Below are positions 42,234 through 53,169 of a stretch of DNA of 64,000 bases, in pieces (within the stretch, counting starts at the first letter, position 1; the number at the start of each line of letters is the position of its first letter). Location: the NCBI RefSeq assembly GCF_022812285.1, contig NZ_CP093300.1:2170001-2234000 (forward strand), given 5' to 3'. The position numbers and the translations under genes were made by a program. The stretch comes from Alkalihalobacillus sp. LMS39. GTDB taxonomy: Bacteria; Bacillota; Bacilli; Bacillales; Bacillaceae_F. The notes below the pieces were generated by a model. That model worked only from the letters and a program-made list of their open reading frames with translations, had not been told where the DNA came from and made no database searches.

Positions 42234-42818
42234 ATGCCAACAGTTGTAGAGAATTTTGATGCAATGGCCATCAAAAATAGTTCTGTTCAATTCTTTGATA
42301 ATGGGACACAAAAAGAAGGAACGAAATTTGGATGTGTCGGGAATCTTGGTGGAGAAACAACGTTAAAGGAAATCATTAAACGTTGTGAAGGAGTTGAAGT
42401 GCGGAAAATCACAAAACCTGAAAAAATTGATTTAACAGTTTCAGCTCATATTCCAGTAAAAGTGGTTCGTGATATTTTTGGTATTAATTCAACAGACTTA
42501 AAGCCCGGAGTATATAAATATTCACAGAACAGCAAAGGGAAGGAATTTGTATTTACTGCTGATGTGATTGATGAGTTTGAAGATGTTGTGAAGCTGATTG
42601 CTTTTCCGAAGTGTTCAAGTGCTACAGGATTCCGTTTTACTATCGAAAACGGAGCGGATGAAGTCGCCGAAATGGAAGTGGAGATAACAGCATATCCGGA
42701 TGAAAAGAAAAACTTGTACTATGAAGCCTTTGCTTCTGAACTACAAGATACAAACATTCAAGAAAATTGGCACAAGTTATTTACTTATGAACTGGTAGAA
42801 AAGATTCCTACACCGTAA
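42234..42818 (+). CDS. Major tail (tube) protein
   Basis: The 194-residue protein fits the tail tube family by size, beta-rich content (ETTLKEIIKRCEGVEVRKIT, LTVSAHIPVKVVRDIFGI) and position before the tail chaperones. AAAGGAGGCG precedes the ATG. A terminator after it would raise tube protein over downstream products. Confidence 0.85.
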   Translation: MPTVVENFDAMAIKNSSVQFFDNGTQKEGTKFGCVGNLGGETTLKEIIKRCEGVEVRKITKPEKIDLTVSAHIPVKVVRDIFGINSTDLKPGVYKYSQNSKGKEFVFTADVIDEFEDVVKLIAFPKCSSATGFRFTIENGADEVAEMEVEITAYPDEKKNLYYEAFASELQDTNIQENWHKLFTYELVEKIPTP

Positions 42819-42849
42819 AGAGTAGCGTTATATGCTGCTCTTTTTTTCT
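42819..42849 (+). terminator. Terminator after tail tube gene
   Basis: AAAGAGTAGC pairs with GCTGCTCTTT (one G-T) and is followed by TTTTT. Confidence 0.7.
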
Positions 42850-42879
42850 TGGAAAATAAAATGTTGAGGAGAATGATAG

Positions 42880-43341
42880 ATGAAAATTTTCACTGTAACT
42901 CTAAAAGAAAAAGAAATTATTGAAACGAGCGAAGGACAGTTTGAAGAAGTTGTACTAAAAACAAAAAAGTATCCTGCAGCATTAACCAATAAGTCGTTAC
43001 TTATCGGTAAACAACTAGGTATTTTACAAGGCTCAACCATAACCGATGTTATTGGAATTGTAGATTTTGACACGGATAAAAAAGAAGAGGATATGGCACC
43101 AGGTTTTGATTTATTGGCATATGAACAAGTTATCTATCTTGCTGTAGTTGGGATTAATAAAAACTTTACTCTTTCTTTAGAAGATTTCTTAGACCAATAC
43201 GATGAACCGATGGATGAAAAAACAGAGTTGTTTGGGAAATTGCTAGAAGGCTATTTTTCAGAAGGAAATAAAAATAACTTTGCTAGAGGTTTACAAAATA
43301 GCACGAAAAAAAAGTCGGGAAAGGGCAAGCGCAAAAGATAA
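42880..43341 (+). CDS. Tail assembly chaperone, short (gpG-like) form
   Basis: The 153-residue protein has the place and fold pattern of the first tail chaperone (VTLKEKEIIETSEGQFEEVV, then VIYLAVVGINKNFTLSLEDF). Its last codons are Lys-rich (STKKKSGKGKRKR), caused by the slippery A run where a -1 frameshift gives the longer form. Confidence 0.85.
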   Translation: MKIFTVTLKEKEIIETSEGQFEEVVLKTKKYPAALTNKSLLIGKQLGILQGSTITDVIGIVDFDTDKKEEDMAPGFDLLAYEQVIYLAVVGINKNFTLSLEDFLDQYDEPMDEKTELFGKLLEGYFSEGNKNNFARGLQNSTKKKSGKGKRKR

Positions 43342-43505
43342 AACCTCCCACACTTAATATTGAATGTATTGAAGATAAATATGTTCTTTATTGCCTGGTG
43401 TATGGGATTGATAGTGATATCTTTTGGCATTACCCAATTGCTAGTGTTGAGCGGATTTTCGAAGGAAAACAAGCGTTTGATGCATGGCAAAACAATCCGA
43501 TGTAG
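43308..43505 (+). CDS. Tail chaperone -1 frameshift extension (gpGT-like)
   Basis: A AAA AAG at 43308-43314, in frame with the 42880 gene, is a classic -1 slip site. The -1 frame is open from there to TAG 43505 and encodes IKPPTLNIECIEDKYVLYCL, then YGIDSDIFWHYPIASVERIF. The fusion would be about 208 residues. This extension has no start of its own, and the tape measure gene follows 11 bp later, as in other siphophages. Confidence 0.85.
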   Translation, partial: KKVGKGQAQKIKPPTLNIECIEDKYVLYCLVYGIDSDIFWHYPIASVERIFEGKQAFDAWQNNPM

Positions 43506-43516
43506 GGGGTGACTGA

Positions 43517-46303
43517 ATGGCAAAAACCCCGGAAACTAAAGTCAAGTTTAGTATTTTTAATAAAGAATTCAATGATGGCCTTCGTGAAATGGGGCGAGAA
43601 AGCTCCAATCTAAGAAAAGAATTCAAGCTCCAAGATGAGCGATTAAAAGCAAACGGAACCGAAACGGACCGTTTAAAAAATAAAGTAAACTACTTATCAA
43701 AGGAACATGACCTAGCCAAAGATAAGGTAAAGCTCACAGAAGAACAACTAGCAAAAGCGAAAGATATGTACGGAGAGAACTCCGTTGAAGTTGAAAAACT
43801 AAACAGTAAGCTTCTTGATGCTCAGTTAAAAGAACAACGTTTAGCGAATGAACTAGCCGAAGTAAATAAGCAATTAGCTGAAAAGGAAGACAAGGTTAAG
43901 CAAGTTTCAAAGTCATTGGATGAAACCGGGAAAAAAATGGTCGATGTTGGCGGAGCCATGACGACAGGTTTAACACTTCCCATCGCAGCAGCAGGAGCAG
44001 CAGCTAGTAAGTTCGCCATTGACCAAGAAACAGCTTTTGCAAAGGTGTCTACTCTGTTAGATGGCTCGGCAGATGATATGAATGACTATAAAAATGCCAT
44101 TCGTGATGCATCTTCCGATATGAGAGTTTCTTTTGATGAATATAGTGAAGCTGTTTATCAATCGATATCAGCTAGTATTGACCAAGCGGATGCGGTTGAG
44201 TTTACAGCGAAAGCAGCTAAATTGGCTAAGGGTGGATTTACAAGTACTTCAACAGCCGTTGACATTATGACCACGGCTTTAAATGCGTATGGACTTGAAG
44301 CTGAGGAAGCTACGAATGTAAGTGATATGCTTATTAATACTCAGAACCAAGGGAAAACCACGGTTGATGAGTTAGCTTCATCGATGGGGAAAGTCATACC
44401 TACAGCTAAAGCACAAAATGTAAATTTAGCTCAGTTGAGTACTGGTTACGCTGTATTAACGAAAAATGGTATTGCTACAGCTGAGGCAGGAACCTACATG
44501 AATGCCATGTTTGGTGAACTTGGAAAAGCTGGTTCAAAAACGGATAAGATTCTCCGTGAAAAGACGGGGAAATCCTTTGCGCAATTACAAGAAGATGGAC
44601 TAAATACGGCTGATATTTTAGGCGTTTTACAAGAAGAGGCTGACAAATCAGGTCTGAAATTATCGGATATGTTTGGTTCCTCTGAAGCTGGACGAGCAGC
44701 GATGGTTTTATTGAGCAATGAAGGCGAAGAATTTAATGAGATTCTTGCTTCCATGGGAGATGCAGCAGGAGCAACAGACGAAGCCTTTGAGAAAATGAAC
44801 AATACCACAGGGGAAAAAATCAAAGGCGCATTAATTAAAGCTCAAAATGCGGCTGCTAAATTTGGAGATGTCATTGCTCCAGTTATCGGTAAAGTTGCTG
44901 ATATTATCTCAGATGTAACGGACAGAGTTAGCAATATGTCCGACAGGATGAAGTTCATTGTTGTTGTGGTTGCAGGAGTAGTTGCAGCAATAGGGCCATT
45001 GCTTATCGTTCTTGGTTATATCCTACAGACCGTTGCAGCCATCTTACCTATAGTTGCAAGGGCAGGACCCATATTTGCAAAAGCGAAAGTGGCCATTGCC
45101 GCATTAACAGGACCGATAGGAATTGTTATTGCTGTAATTGCAGGATTAATTGCACTTTTTGTGGTTCTTTATAACAAGAATGAAACCTTCCGTGAAAAAG
45201 TTAATCAAGTTTGGGGATTCATCAAAGATCTAGTAATGACCGTGGTAGATACCGTGGTTTCCTTTGTCATGGATGTCTTTGGTAGTATGGTGGAGTTTTG
45301 GCATGAAAACCAAGAGCTCATTCAAACCAGCACAGAAAAAGTGTGGAACTTTATTCTGATGATTATTAGTAAGGTAATGGAAGGATTGTTACCGATTATC
45401 ATTACCGTTTGGACTTCCATTCAAACTACCATCCAAGTCGTATGGGAAACCATTAAAACCGTCATTAAAATTGGTGTAACAGCTGTTCAGGGAATTATTA
45501 AAGCGGTCATGCAAATGATTAATGGTGATTGGAAGGGTGCATGGGATACAATCCAAAAGACCCAAGCTAAGATTTGGGATATCATCAAAGAGTATATCGG
45601 AAAAGTAATCGGGATTATCAAGAACAATATTTCAAAATGGCAGGATAATATTCGTTCTATTATTTCCGACAAGTTAACCCAAACAAAGGCGATTTTCACA
45701 GGTATCTGGGATAATATGAAAGAAAAAGTAAGTACTGTTGTATCCCTCATTTTAGATACTGTTAAACGAAGATTTGAACAAGTAAAGGACGCCATTTTAA
45801 ATCCAATTGAAACAGCGAAGACATTGGTTAGCAAACTTCTTGATGATATTAAAGGATTCTTTACAAATTTAAAATTAAAAATTCCTACACCATCCTTACC
45901 TAAACTTCCTAAATTCACGTTAAATACGGGCACAAGAAACATTCTTGGTAAAGAGATAACGTACCCTACTGGATTCGGAGTGAAGTGGCACAAAACCGGA
46001 GGGGTTTTTGTTGATCCTGTAATTGCCGGAAATGCTGGTTTTGGTGACGTTGCAGAAGCTATTGTTCCTTTTGAAGGAAGTCATGCGATGAGAATAGCCA
46101 AATTGATTGCACAAGCTCAGAATAAATTATCTGAAAATCTCGCAATTAGACAAGAATCCATGGTCAATAATGTCATAGTCAACATTGATTCTTCTGATGT
46201 TATCATGGATGGAAATAAAGTAGGTAGCATTGTATGGAGAAGTGTGAAAGGCAACATTGACCGAGAAAATCATCGGAATCAAAGAAAACCTAAGGTGAGG
46301 TGA
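43517..46303 (+). CDS. Tail tape measure protein
   Basis: The 928-residue protein has an N-terminal coiled coil (about 1-140), a TP901-type TMP core (DVGGAMTTGLTLPIAAAGAA to about residue 430), membrane-active hydrophobic segments (about 475-560) and a helical C-terminal half rich in Trp and Ile. It sets tail length: at about 1.5 angstrom per residue it would give a tail of roughly 140 nm. GGGGGTGAC precedes the ATG. Confidence 0.93.
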   Translation: MAKTPETKVKFSIFNKEFNDGLREMGRESSNLRKEFKLQDERLKANGTETDRLKNKVNYLSKEHDLAKDKVKLTEEQLAKAKDMYGENSVEVEKLNSKLLDAQLKEQRLANELAEVNKQLAEKEDKVKQVSKSLDETGKKMVDVGGAMTTGLTLPIAAAGAAASKFAIDQETAFAKVSTLLDGSADDMNDYKNAIRDASSDMRVSFDEYSEAVYQSISASIDQADAVEFTAKAAKLAKGGFTSTSTAVDIMTTALNAYGLEAEEATNVSDMLINTQNQGKTTVDELASSMGKVIPTAKAQNVNLAQLSTGYAVLTKNGIATAEAGTYMNAMFGELGKAGSKTDKILREKTGKSFAQLQEDGLNTADILGVLQEEADKSGLKLSDMFGSSEAGRAAMVLLSNEGEEFNEILASMGDAAGATDEAFEKMNNTTGEKIKGALIKAQNAAAKFGDVIAPVIGKVADIISDVTDRVSNMSDRMKFIVVVVAGVVAAIGPLLIVLGYILQTVAAILPIVARAGPIFAKAKVAIAALTGPIGIVIAVIAGLIALFVVLYNKNETFREKVNQVWGFIKDLVMTVVDTVVSFVMDVFGSMVEFWHENQELIQTSTEKVWNFILMIISKVMEGLLPIIITVWTSIQTTIQVVWETIKTVIKIGVTAVQGIIKAVMQMINGDWKGAWDTIQKTQAKIWDIIKEYIGKVIGIIKNNISKWQDNIRSIISDKLTQTKAIFTGIWDNMKEKVSTVVSLILDTVKRRFEQVKDAILNPIETAKTLVSKLLDDIKGFFTNLKLKIPTPSLPKLPKFTLNTGTRNILGKEITYPTGFGVKWHKTGGVFVDPVIAGNAGFGDVAEAIVPFEGSHAMRIAKLIAQAQNKLSENLAIRQESMVNNVIVNIDSSDVIMDGNKVGSIVWRSVKGNIDRENHRNQRKPKVR

Positions 46304-46307
46304 GGAT

Positions 46308-47057
46308 ATGAAAAGCCGATTAAATTTTAAAATTATTTATGAGGATGGAAAGGTATTCGATATGCACAACAAAGGATATTGGGTAAATTCTTTTCATATC
46401 CTTTCGCCAAACTTTGAAAGAGAAACAAGGGAAAACAAAGCAAGTGACGGAGAGCGTTTAAAACGGAGCAAGAAAAAGTCGAGGAATGTATATGTGTCTT
46501 TTCTTATTGAAGCAGATAACCTTGAAGAATTTGAAGCTAAAAAACATGAGATTTTCAATGTTTTTAGTACGGACAATCCATTTACAATTATCCGTGATAT
46601 TACGCCAACAAAGAAAATTGAGGTCATTCAAGAAGGAGAATATGACATTGAAAATCTTACGGAAAGCGATGGGGAAGTGACCGTTGTATTAAAAATGTTA
46701 GACCCTTATATTCATGGGGATTCCACTAGTTTACAACTTTCAAATTCTTTTCATCCGTATACCATTACAGGGAATGCAAAAACGACATGGAAAAGCAGGA
46801 CCGTTTTTAACAGTCAAACTTCTAACTATCGTATAGAAAATAATGTAGGTGGCAAAGTGATTTTGAATTATCCCTTTATTTCAGGCGATGTGTTGGAGAT
46901 TGACTATAAGAAACGAAAAGTATCTCTTAATGGGAATAGTTTGGCGGTCGCAATACTTTTACAAAGTGATTGGCAAAAATTCATATTGAAGCCTGGAACT
47001 GTACAATTAAAAGCTAGTCATCCAACAAGCTTGACCTATATCGAAAAGTTTCATTAG
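46308..47057 (+). CDS. Distal tail protein (Dit)
   Basis: The 249-residue protein follows the tape measure and has Dit-type features: [20 protein letters not shown] near the N-terminus, an N-terminal ring domain ([20 protein letters not shown]), and a C-terminal galectin-like domain. It is the hub between tube and tip. Confidence 0.85.
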   Translation: MKSRLNFKIIYEDGKVFDMHNKGYWVNSFHILSPNFERETRENKASDGERLKRSKKKSRNVYVSFLIEADNLEEFEAKKHEIFNVFSTDNPFTIIRDITPTKKIEVIQEGEYDIENLTESDGEVTVVLKMLDPYIHGDSTSLQLSNSFHPYTITGNAKTTWKSRTVFNSQTSNYRIENNVGGKVILNYPFISGDVLEIDYKKRKVSLNGNSLAVAILLQSDWQKFILKPGTVQLKASHPTSLTYIEKFH

Positions 47058-47088
47058 TAGTTATGCCGGAATAGAAAGGAGGAAGTAT

Positions 47089-50000
47089 ATGGCCGAACTT
47101 TATATTTTTAATCCGAATGACAAAATAGTAACGGTTTTAACGGAGGAAACAGGATTAGTAACGGCACCATTTCGAGAAGAACTTAACCGAGGTTCTTCTT
47201 TTTCTTTTACCATTGAAGCAGATGTGGAAGATGCTCAATATGTGGTTGAGGAAAATCAAGTGGTTTTCCGGGATAAAGATGGTGATTTACGACTATACGT
47301 CATTAAGGAATTAGATGACATTGATAATGAGAACGGTCCAGAAACAACAGCTATCTGTGAACCGGCATTTATGGAAAATAAGGAACGAATCATTGTTGAT
47401 AAACGATTAGTTGACAAAACAGCCAATGAAGCTCTAACCACTGCACTTGAACCCACACGGTGGGAAGGAGAAGTGGAAGTTGAACTAGGTAAAGGAACCA
47501 CAAACTTTTATTATTTATCTTCTGTCGATGCGGTGTGGAAGATACTTGAGGTGTGGGGCGGAGAGTTTAAAGATATAGTCGAATTTGATGAGAATCAGAT
47601 TACTAGGAGAGTTATCAAGATTGTCCAACGTTTAGGGGCAGACCGTGGAAAGCGATATGAAATTGACCATGATATTGAAGAAATCCAACGGACTTTACTT
47701 TCTTACCCTGTCACAGCCTTATATGGGCGCGGGGCTTCATTACCCATTGAGGATGATGAAGGGAATGAAACAGGAGGTTTTACTCGTTACATTGATTTTG
47801 GAGAAGTGGAATGGAAAGTTTCAAACGGTGATCCAGTTAACAAACCGAAAGGGCAGTTGTGGGTTGGTGATCCGATTGCCTTACAAAAATATGGCCGAGA
47901 AAAGAACGGGAAGCTTCTCCACCGCGAAGGGATTTGGGCTGACCATAATATTGAAGACCCAAAAGAATTACTTCATGCCACATGGGAACAGTTACAGAAA
48001 GCAAACAAACCAGAAGTCAATTATCAGTTATCTGTTGAATTACTAGAATCAATTGCTGGATATGAACACGAAAAGGCAAGTTTAGGAGATACCACCAGAG
48101 CAATCGACCGTCAGTTTGCTAGACCGATTGAAATTCAGTCGCGCATTATTGCAATGGAATATGACGTGCTCAATATTGAAGGAACCGCGATTGTCGAGAT
48201 GGGACAGTTTTTATCTGTTCACTCTGATGATAAATTAGATCGGGTTATAAATGAAATTAACGACAATCGTGGAAGATGGGATAGTGGTGGTGGTCCCATT
48301 ACCAATGGGAAGTATCCTAATATTGTCCCCAATGCTCCTACAAACCTATCTGCAGTGGGTGGATATGAAGTCATTCAGTTGTACTGGAACTATGACGTTG
48401 AAGTTTATATTAGTCATTACGAAGTGTATGGCTCGCAAGTGAAAGACTTTGTTCCTGATTCACAGCATTTACTGTGGAAGGGGAGAGCAAACGGATTCCA
48501 ACATAAGGTGCAAACAGATGAATTATGGTATTACCGAGTGAGAGCTGTAAATACTCATGGCCGAGCAAGTGACTTTACACCCCAAATTGAAGCTCAAACC
48601 ATTCGTATTATCACGGATGATATTTTGTTCGGTGATAAAGTGGCAGAAATGATTCGCCAGGACATGATTCTAGCTGAGATGATTGCCGATGATACAATCA
48701 CATGGGATATGGTGAGTGAGGAAGCCAAGAACATCTTCAAACAAGAAGCAAAAGAATACACGGATGAAGAAATTGAAGAAGTTCGTAGAGGGTTACAGAA
48801 TGAAATAGATGGTGTTGTTTCAAGTGTGAATTCTCAGATTAGTTTGTTAAGCGGAGATATTATCGATTTGTATGATAACCTCTCTGGAATCAATCAATCC
48901 ATGTCTAGTTTGTCCTATGAAGTGAATGAGTTGGCGGGAGAAGTTAGTTTAGCGATTAATCGTGTCGATGTTTTGGATGGGAATGTTCAAAACCAACAAG
49001 TTCAAATTAACGCGAACGCGCAAGCTATTCAACTGAAAGCGGAACAAAGTGCACTGGAATTACTTGAAGATGACATAACATCTGTAAGTCAGACCGTGAG
49101 TAGTTTAACCGTCGATGTGAATGGTATATCAACAAGCGTTACTAGCTTGAGAGCAGATTTGAATGGGTTAGAGATTGGTGGTAGAAATCTGGCTAGTTTG
49201 AGCAGAATAATCACATGGAATGGGACAGTAACCCGTGATAGATATGTATATAATTGTGTATCCAATGCCTCAAATCAGGCTGGAATAAGGATAGACAGAA
49301 CAGCATTTCAACCGCATACAAAGTACGTACTCTCATTTAAGATAAAGAAGTTGACGGGTGATATTTTAACGTTGGCTGGTCATGGTACTCTCGTGGCGAG
49401 CGGATCAATTAGTCTTTATAGAAACGGTGTACGTATCACCAATTCGTGGTCAACTGGCGACACAGCATATCCGAATGACAATGGAACACATGAATATGAA
49501 TTATATTTCACAACAGGAGATATGAATGTAGATAATGCCCACCTCTACATTCAACCGAATAGACCCAGCTATAATCGTGCTTTTTCCTGTAATATATGGG
49601 ACATTAAATTGGAAAAGGGCAATAAAAAGACTGACTGGACACCAGCCCCTGAAGATGTAGAGGGGGCCATTTTAAATGTAGAGCAGTTTGCGTCATCGAT
49701 TGACCAAAAAGCGGATTCTATCCAATCAACTGTAAGCAGCTTAACGCAAAAGGTAAATGGAAACACTTCTGCGATTAACAGTGCTCAAACTTCCATTCAC
49801 CACTTATCTCAATCCATAAACCTGAAAGCGGAACAATCTTATGTGGAATCTATTGCTGGTGAAGTAACGAGTGTATCTAATCAAGTGAGTAGTTTATCAG
49901 TCAGTGTGAATGGAATTAATCAAACTGTTAGTAGCTTGCAATCCAATGTGAATTCTCTTGGAACACGAATGACTAGTGCAGAGTCCTCTATTGATCAACA

Positions 50001-51909
50001 AGCTACACAAATTCAACAGAGGGTCACAACAACCACATTAAATCAAGAATTAGCGAAAAAAGCGACAGAACATAAAGTCGACTTTAGCTTTTCTTCCTCA
50101 AATGATTATGTCATTTTATTATGTCGATCCGATGTGAGTGGAGCTAGTAATTACGTTGTTGGGACATTAACCGGGCGAAGAGTTAGTGGCTATTACAGCT
50201 CTGGAAAAATAGAGATTGTTTTCAATAATAATCAAAATGGAACCGCACCATCTGGTTATTTTGAAGCAACAGATGTACAGTATACTAATTCATGGACCAT
50301 GATTACTTGTGTATTTGAAGGAAGAAAGTATATTGCCCTTAGACACAGACCTTCTTCTGAATTTGGTATTTGGAATACAGATTGTCGTTTTTATGGCCAA
50401 ATTGGCTCAAGTAACCGCATGCTTTTTCCGATTCAAACATCGCAGGTTACAGAGGTCTCTACTTTTAATAGTACTGGCCCGGTTAGTAGTCCTATGATAA
50501 GAGCAGAATCAACCATCACTCAGTTGGCCAATGAAATTGAGTTGAAGGTCAATGAAAATGAATTAATTTCATCAATAAATTTATCTGGTGAAGGTGTTCG
50601 TATCAGTGGGAACCTGATTGAACTGAACGGGAACACACTCATCCGTAATGGAATTATCGGTACGGCTGCCATTGCAAACGCAGCTATTACCAATGCCAAA
50701 TTAGGAACAGCGGTTGTCGATACTTTGCAAGTGAAAGATGGAGCTATTACCAATGCGAAAATTGCAAACTTGTCAGCGGATAAGATTAATGCGGGTACTC
50801 TACGCGCTATTAAGATAGATGGTGTCACCATTACGGGTACCACATTCACAGGTGGAACGTTAAAAAGCATGAATAATAACACCCATTGGAATCTAAATTC
50901 AGGTGATTTGTTTATGCAAGATGCCAATATCACATTTGAAAATGGTGCTTCAATTAATTTTGAGAGTGCAGGAAATAGAATCACTTACAGACGTTATGAT
51001 GAACAATCAGGATTTAGTCGCTCATCAGGTGTGGGAGTAGGGCTCGCGATCGGTAACCGTTATCCCTTTGCATATCTAGGAGCGAATGGTTCGAGTGAAT
51101 TAGACACCTTATCAGATTTTTTCAGTGGATTTATTGCTAATACAACTGCTCGTATTAGCGAAGGTGGCGCAAATAGTGTTAGTGGGATGAGATTTCAAAT
51201 ACGGAATCGTGGCAATAATTTTGATAAAGGACTTACGTTTGATTGGACTGGAACAACAAGTACCATTATCCCTATGAATGCTAGTACAAATAATTATGAA
51301 ATTGGAAGCGAGAATAGTAGATTCAACAGGTTATATATAGACGAACTTAGAAGTGTACAAGCATTCACCATCCGAAATTATTTTAATGGCTTAAGTGGTT
51401 GGTTGATGGAAACGAACTATAGTGGTGGTGGTACAGATATTGTTTTCCGAGGACTAAATGGCGGGTCATATAATTACCAAATCGGAGCGAGTGCGACGAA
51501 TAACAGAATCAGAAACATTTTTCTTACAAACAATCCTAACGTATCTTCGGACAAACGATTAAAAACAGACATCCAAGAAAATGTCTTAGGGTTAGAGTTC
51601 ATTAAAGATATGAAAACATACACCTTTAGAAATAGTAAGAACCCTGATGAAGTTAACGTGGGTATCATTGCACAAAATCTAAGAGATGCCTTACACACAC
51701 ACGGTTCTTTTCATGACTACGGTATGCTACAGATAGCAAGTGATGGCATGTATGGTGTTCAATACGAGCAATTGATTGCACCGGTAATTAAGTCAATTCA
51801 AGAACTGTCATCAAAAACAGACAGTTTTGAGGATGAATTGAACTGGCTTAGAATAGAGAACCAGAATTTACGTGCAAGAGTGAGAGAACTAGAAATGAAA
51901 ATAGCTTAG
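47089..51909 (+). CDS. Tail tip / fibre protein with S74 intramolecular chaperone
   Basis: The 1606-residue protein has an N-terminal tail-hub domain (about 1-390), a fibronectin III domain (about 413-506), a long coiled region of Ser/Asn/Val-rich repeats (about 555-1150, with two similar VSSLxVxVNGIxxxVxSL segments), and a beta-helical part. The C-terminal S74 endosialidase-type chaperone starts near [12 protein letters not shown] (about 1484) and ends in a coiled coil. The chaperone trimerises the fibre and then cuts itself off. It is the probable host-recognition protein. Confidence 0.92.
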   Translation: MAELYIFNPNDKIVTVLTEETGLVTAPFREELNRGSSFSFTIEADVEDAQYVVEENQVVFRDKDGDLRLYVIKELDDIDNENGPETTAICEPAFMENKERIIVDKRLVDKTANEALTTALEPTRWEGEVEVELGKGTTNFYYLSSVDAVWKILEVWGGEFKDIVEFDENQITRRVIKIVQRLGADRGKRYEIDHDIEEIQRTLLSYPVTALYGRGASLPIEDDEGNETGGFTRYIDFGEVEWKVSNGDPVNKPKGQLWVGDPIALQKYGREKNGKLLHREGIWADHNIEDPKELLHATWEQLQKANKPEVNYQLSVELLESIAGYEHEKASLGDTTRAIDRQFARPIEIQSRIIAMEYDVLNIEGTAIVEMGQFLSVHSDDKLDRVINEINDNRGRWDSGGGPITNGKYPNIVPNAPTNLSAVGGYEVIQLYWNYDVEVYISHYEVYGSQVKDFVPDSQHLLWKGRANGFQHKVQTDELWYYRVRAVNTHGRASDFTPQIEAQTIRIITDDILFGDKVAEMIRQDMILAEMIADDTITWDMVSEEAKNIFKQEAKEYTDEEIEEVRRGLQNEIDGVVSSVNSQISLLSGDIIDLYDNLSGINQSMSSLSYEVNELAGEVSLAINRVDVLDGNVQNQQVQINANAQAIQLKAEQSALELLEDDITSVSQTVSSLTVDVNGISTSVTSLRADLNGLEIGGRNLASLSRIITWNGTVTRDRYVYNCVSNASNQAGIRIDRTAFQPHTKYVLSFKIKKLTGDILTLAGHGTLVASGSISLYRNGVRITNSWSTGDTAYPNDNGTHEYELYFTTGDMNVDNAHLYIQPNRPSYNRAFSCNIWDIKLEKGNKKTDWTPAPEDVEGAILNVEQFASSIDQKADSIQSTVSSLTQKVNGNTSAINSAQTSIHHLSQSINLKAEQSYVESIAGEVTSVSNQVSSLSVSVNGINQTVSSLQSNVNSLGTRMTSAESSIDQQATQIQQRVTTTTLNQELAKKATEHKVDFSFSSSNDYVILLCRSDVSGASNYVVGTLTGRRVSGYYSSGKIEIVFNNNQNGTAPSGYFEATDVQYTNSWTMITCVFEGRKYIALRHRPSSEFGIWNTDCRFYGQIGSSNRMLFPIQTSQVTEVSTFNSTGPVSSPMIRAESTITQLANEIELKVNENELISSINLSGEGVRISGNLIELNGNTLIRNGIIGTAAIANAAITNAKLGTAVVDTLQVKDGAITNAKIANLSADKINAGTLRAIKIDGVTITGTTFTGGTLKSMNNNTHWNLNSGDLFMQDANITFENGASINFESAGNRITYRRYDEQSGFSRSSGVGVGLAIGNRYPFAYLGANGSSELDTLSDFFSGFIANTTARISEGGANSVSGMRFQIRNRGNNFDKGLTFDWTGTTSTIIPMNASTNNYEIGSENSRFNRLYIDELRSVQAFTIRNYFNGLSGWLMETNYSGGGTDIVFRGLNGGSYNYQIGASATNNRIRNIFLTNNPNVSSDKRLKTDIQENVLGLEFIKDMKTYTFRNSKNPDEVNVGIIAQNLRDALHTHGSFHDYGMLQIASDGMYGVQYEQLIAPVIKSIQELSSKTDSFEDELNWLRIENQNLRARVRELEMKIA

Positions 51910-51920
51910 GAGGAATTAAC

Positions 51921-52340
51921 ATGCAAGTGAAAATTCAAAATGGGAAACTTGGGCAGGCAATCAACCTGCTCTTTAATTTGTCGTTAAAAGGAAAGAAGTC
52001 ACGACACCGAACAAAGTTTATTAAGCTACTTGATGAAAGGCTTCGGGAGGTCGCAGAACAGGAACAAGAATTGCTAAAAGAACATTGTCATTTAGATGGG
52101 AAGGGAGATCCGAAAAAGACAGATGACGGAAAGAGTTGGGATGTGAAGGATAAAGAGGCATTTTTAAAAGACAAAAAGGAATTATATGAAGAAGAAATGG
52201 TGATTGAAGGTGGTGATGTCTCAGGAATGTTAAAAACAGTGAAAGAGATTCTTGATGAATGTGAAGAAGAATGGCAAGGAGCCGAAGCCACAACTTATTT
52301 TGAACTATGTGAGATATTTGATGAAGGAGTGAATGAATAA
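51921..52340 (+). CDS. DUF1617-family phage protein
   Basis: The 139-residue helical acidic protein (KIQNGKLGQAINLLFNLSLK, then SRHRTKFIKLLDERL) matches DUF1617 proteins that follow tail fibre genes. AGGAGG precedes the ATG; ATG overlap with the next gene. Role unknown. Confidence 0.75.
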   Translation: MQVKIQNGKLGQAINLLFNLSLKGKKSRHRTKFIKLLDERLREVAEQEQELLKEHCHLDGKGDPKKTDDGKSWDVKDKEAFLKDKKELYEEEMVIEGGDVSGMLKTVKEILDECEEEWQGAEATTYFELCEIFDEGVNE

Positions 52341-52570
52341 TGGAAATCCAAATCACATCAACCAATATACGTTATGCAGATGGTGACATATCTGCCGTTC
52401 ATGTTCAGTTTCAGGGAAGAGATACCGAACGAACGATTAATCTGAACGGATATATTCCTTTAACGCGAGAGGAATATGTGAGTAATCTTGCCTTACCAGA
52501 ACTTACACAAGTGATTCGTGAAAAGTTAATTGAACGTCTCGAAATACCAAATGAAAACCAAGCCGATTAG
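52340..52570 (+). CDS. Small phage tail-region protein, 76 aa
   Basis: Beta-rich N-terminus (ITSTNIRYADGDISAVHVQF) and helical C-terminus (ALPELTQVIREKLIERLE). It resembles small proteins between DUF1617 and holin genes in Bacillus phages. A short AAGCC/GGCTT stem with T6 follows. Confidence 0.65.
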   Translation: MEIQITSTNIRYADGDISAVHVQFQGRDTERTINLNGYIPLTREEYVSNLALPELTQVIREKLIERLEIPNENQAD

Positions 52571-52603
52571 GGCTTTTTTATTTTGGATATAAAGGAGGCG
52601 CCA

Positions 52604-52702
52604 ATGGAAGGATTTCGTTTTTTCAAAGGGTTGTTCGTAGCCTTGTCATGTAGTGTACCAATATGGATAGGAGCTGCCGTGTTATGGTGGCTCTTGAAAT
52701 GA
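52604..52702 (+). CDS. Very small membrane protein before holin, 32 aa
   Basis: A single-helix peptide (FKGLFVALSCSVPIWIGAAV then LWWLLK). AAAGGAGGCG precedes the ATG. Its stop overlaps an in-frame ATG of the holin frame. It may act in lysis (XkdX-like position), but this is inference. Confidence 0.55.
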   Translation: MEGFRFFKGLFVALSCSVPIWIGAAVLWWLLK

Positions 52703-52716
52703 GAGGAGAAAAGAAA

Positions 52717-53169
52717 GTGGAAAATTTATTTAAGTATGGGGCGGCAGCTAGTACAGCGATCGTCTCTTTTTTATGGGGAGAGTGGTCGCTTTTGCTTACG
52801 GTGTTGTTGGTATTAGTTTTCTTGGATTATGGTTCTGGTCTTGCAGCAGCGTGGACGGAGGGGAAGAATCACCCAAAGGATAAAGCCAAGGGATTAAGTA
52901 GCCGAATTGGAATGAGGGGCATTGTGAAGAAGGTTTTTATTTTTGTCGTTATTGCCATGGGAAATCTGGTCGATTACACGTTAATTGAAACTGGGATGAG
53001 AACCGAACCGATTGTCTTTCAGGCAGCGGTTGTTTTTTATATTTTCAACGAATGTATCTCACTACTTGAAAATGTGGGACGAATGGGAATCCCTGTTCCA
53101 AACCAATTAAAACAAGCAGTTCAAGTCTTAAAAGATAAAGGAGAGGATAAAGATGAGAAAATTAGCTAG
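52717..53169 (+). CDS. Holin (phage holin family)
   Basis: The 150-residue protein has three to four membrane helices and the pattern of Bacillus holins (LLTVLLVLVFLDYGSGLAAA, then KGLSSRIGMRGIVKKVFIFV). GTG 52717 with AGAGGAG upstream is preferred; ATG 52699 is possible. It would form holes for the amidase, whose gene it overlaps by 17 bases. Confidence 0.88.
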   Translation: MENLFKYGAAASTAIVSFLWGEWSLLLTVLLVLVFLDYGSGLAAAWTEGKNHPKDKAKGLSSRIGMRGIVKKVFIFVVIAMGNLVDYTLIETGMRTEPIVFQAAVVFYIFNECISLLENVGRMGIPVPNQLKQAVQVLKDKGEDKDEKIS

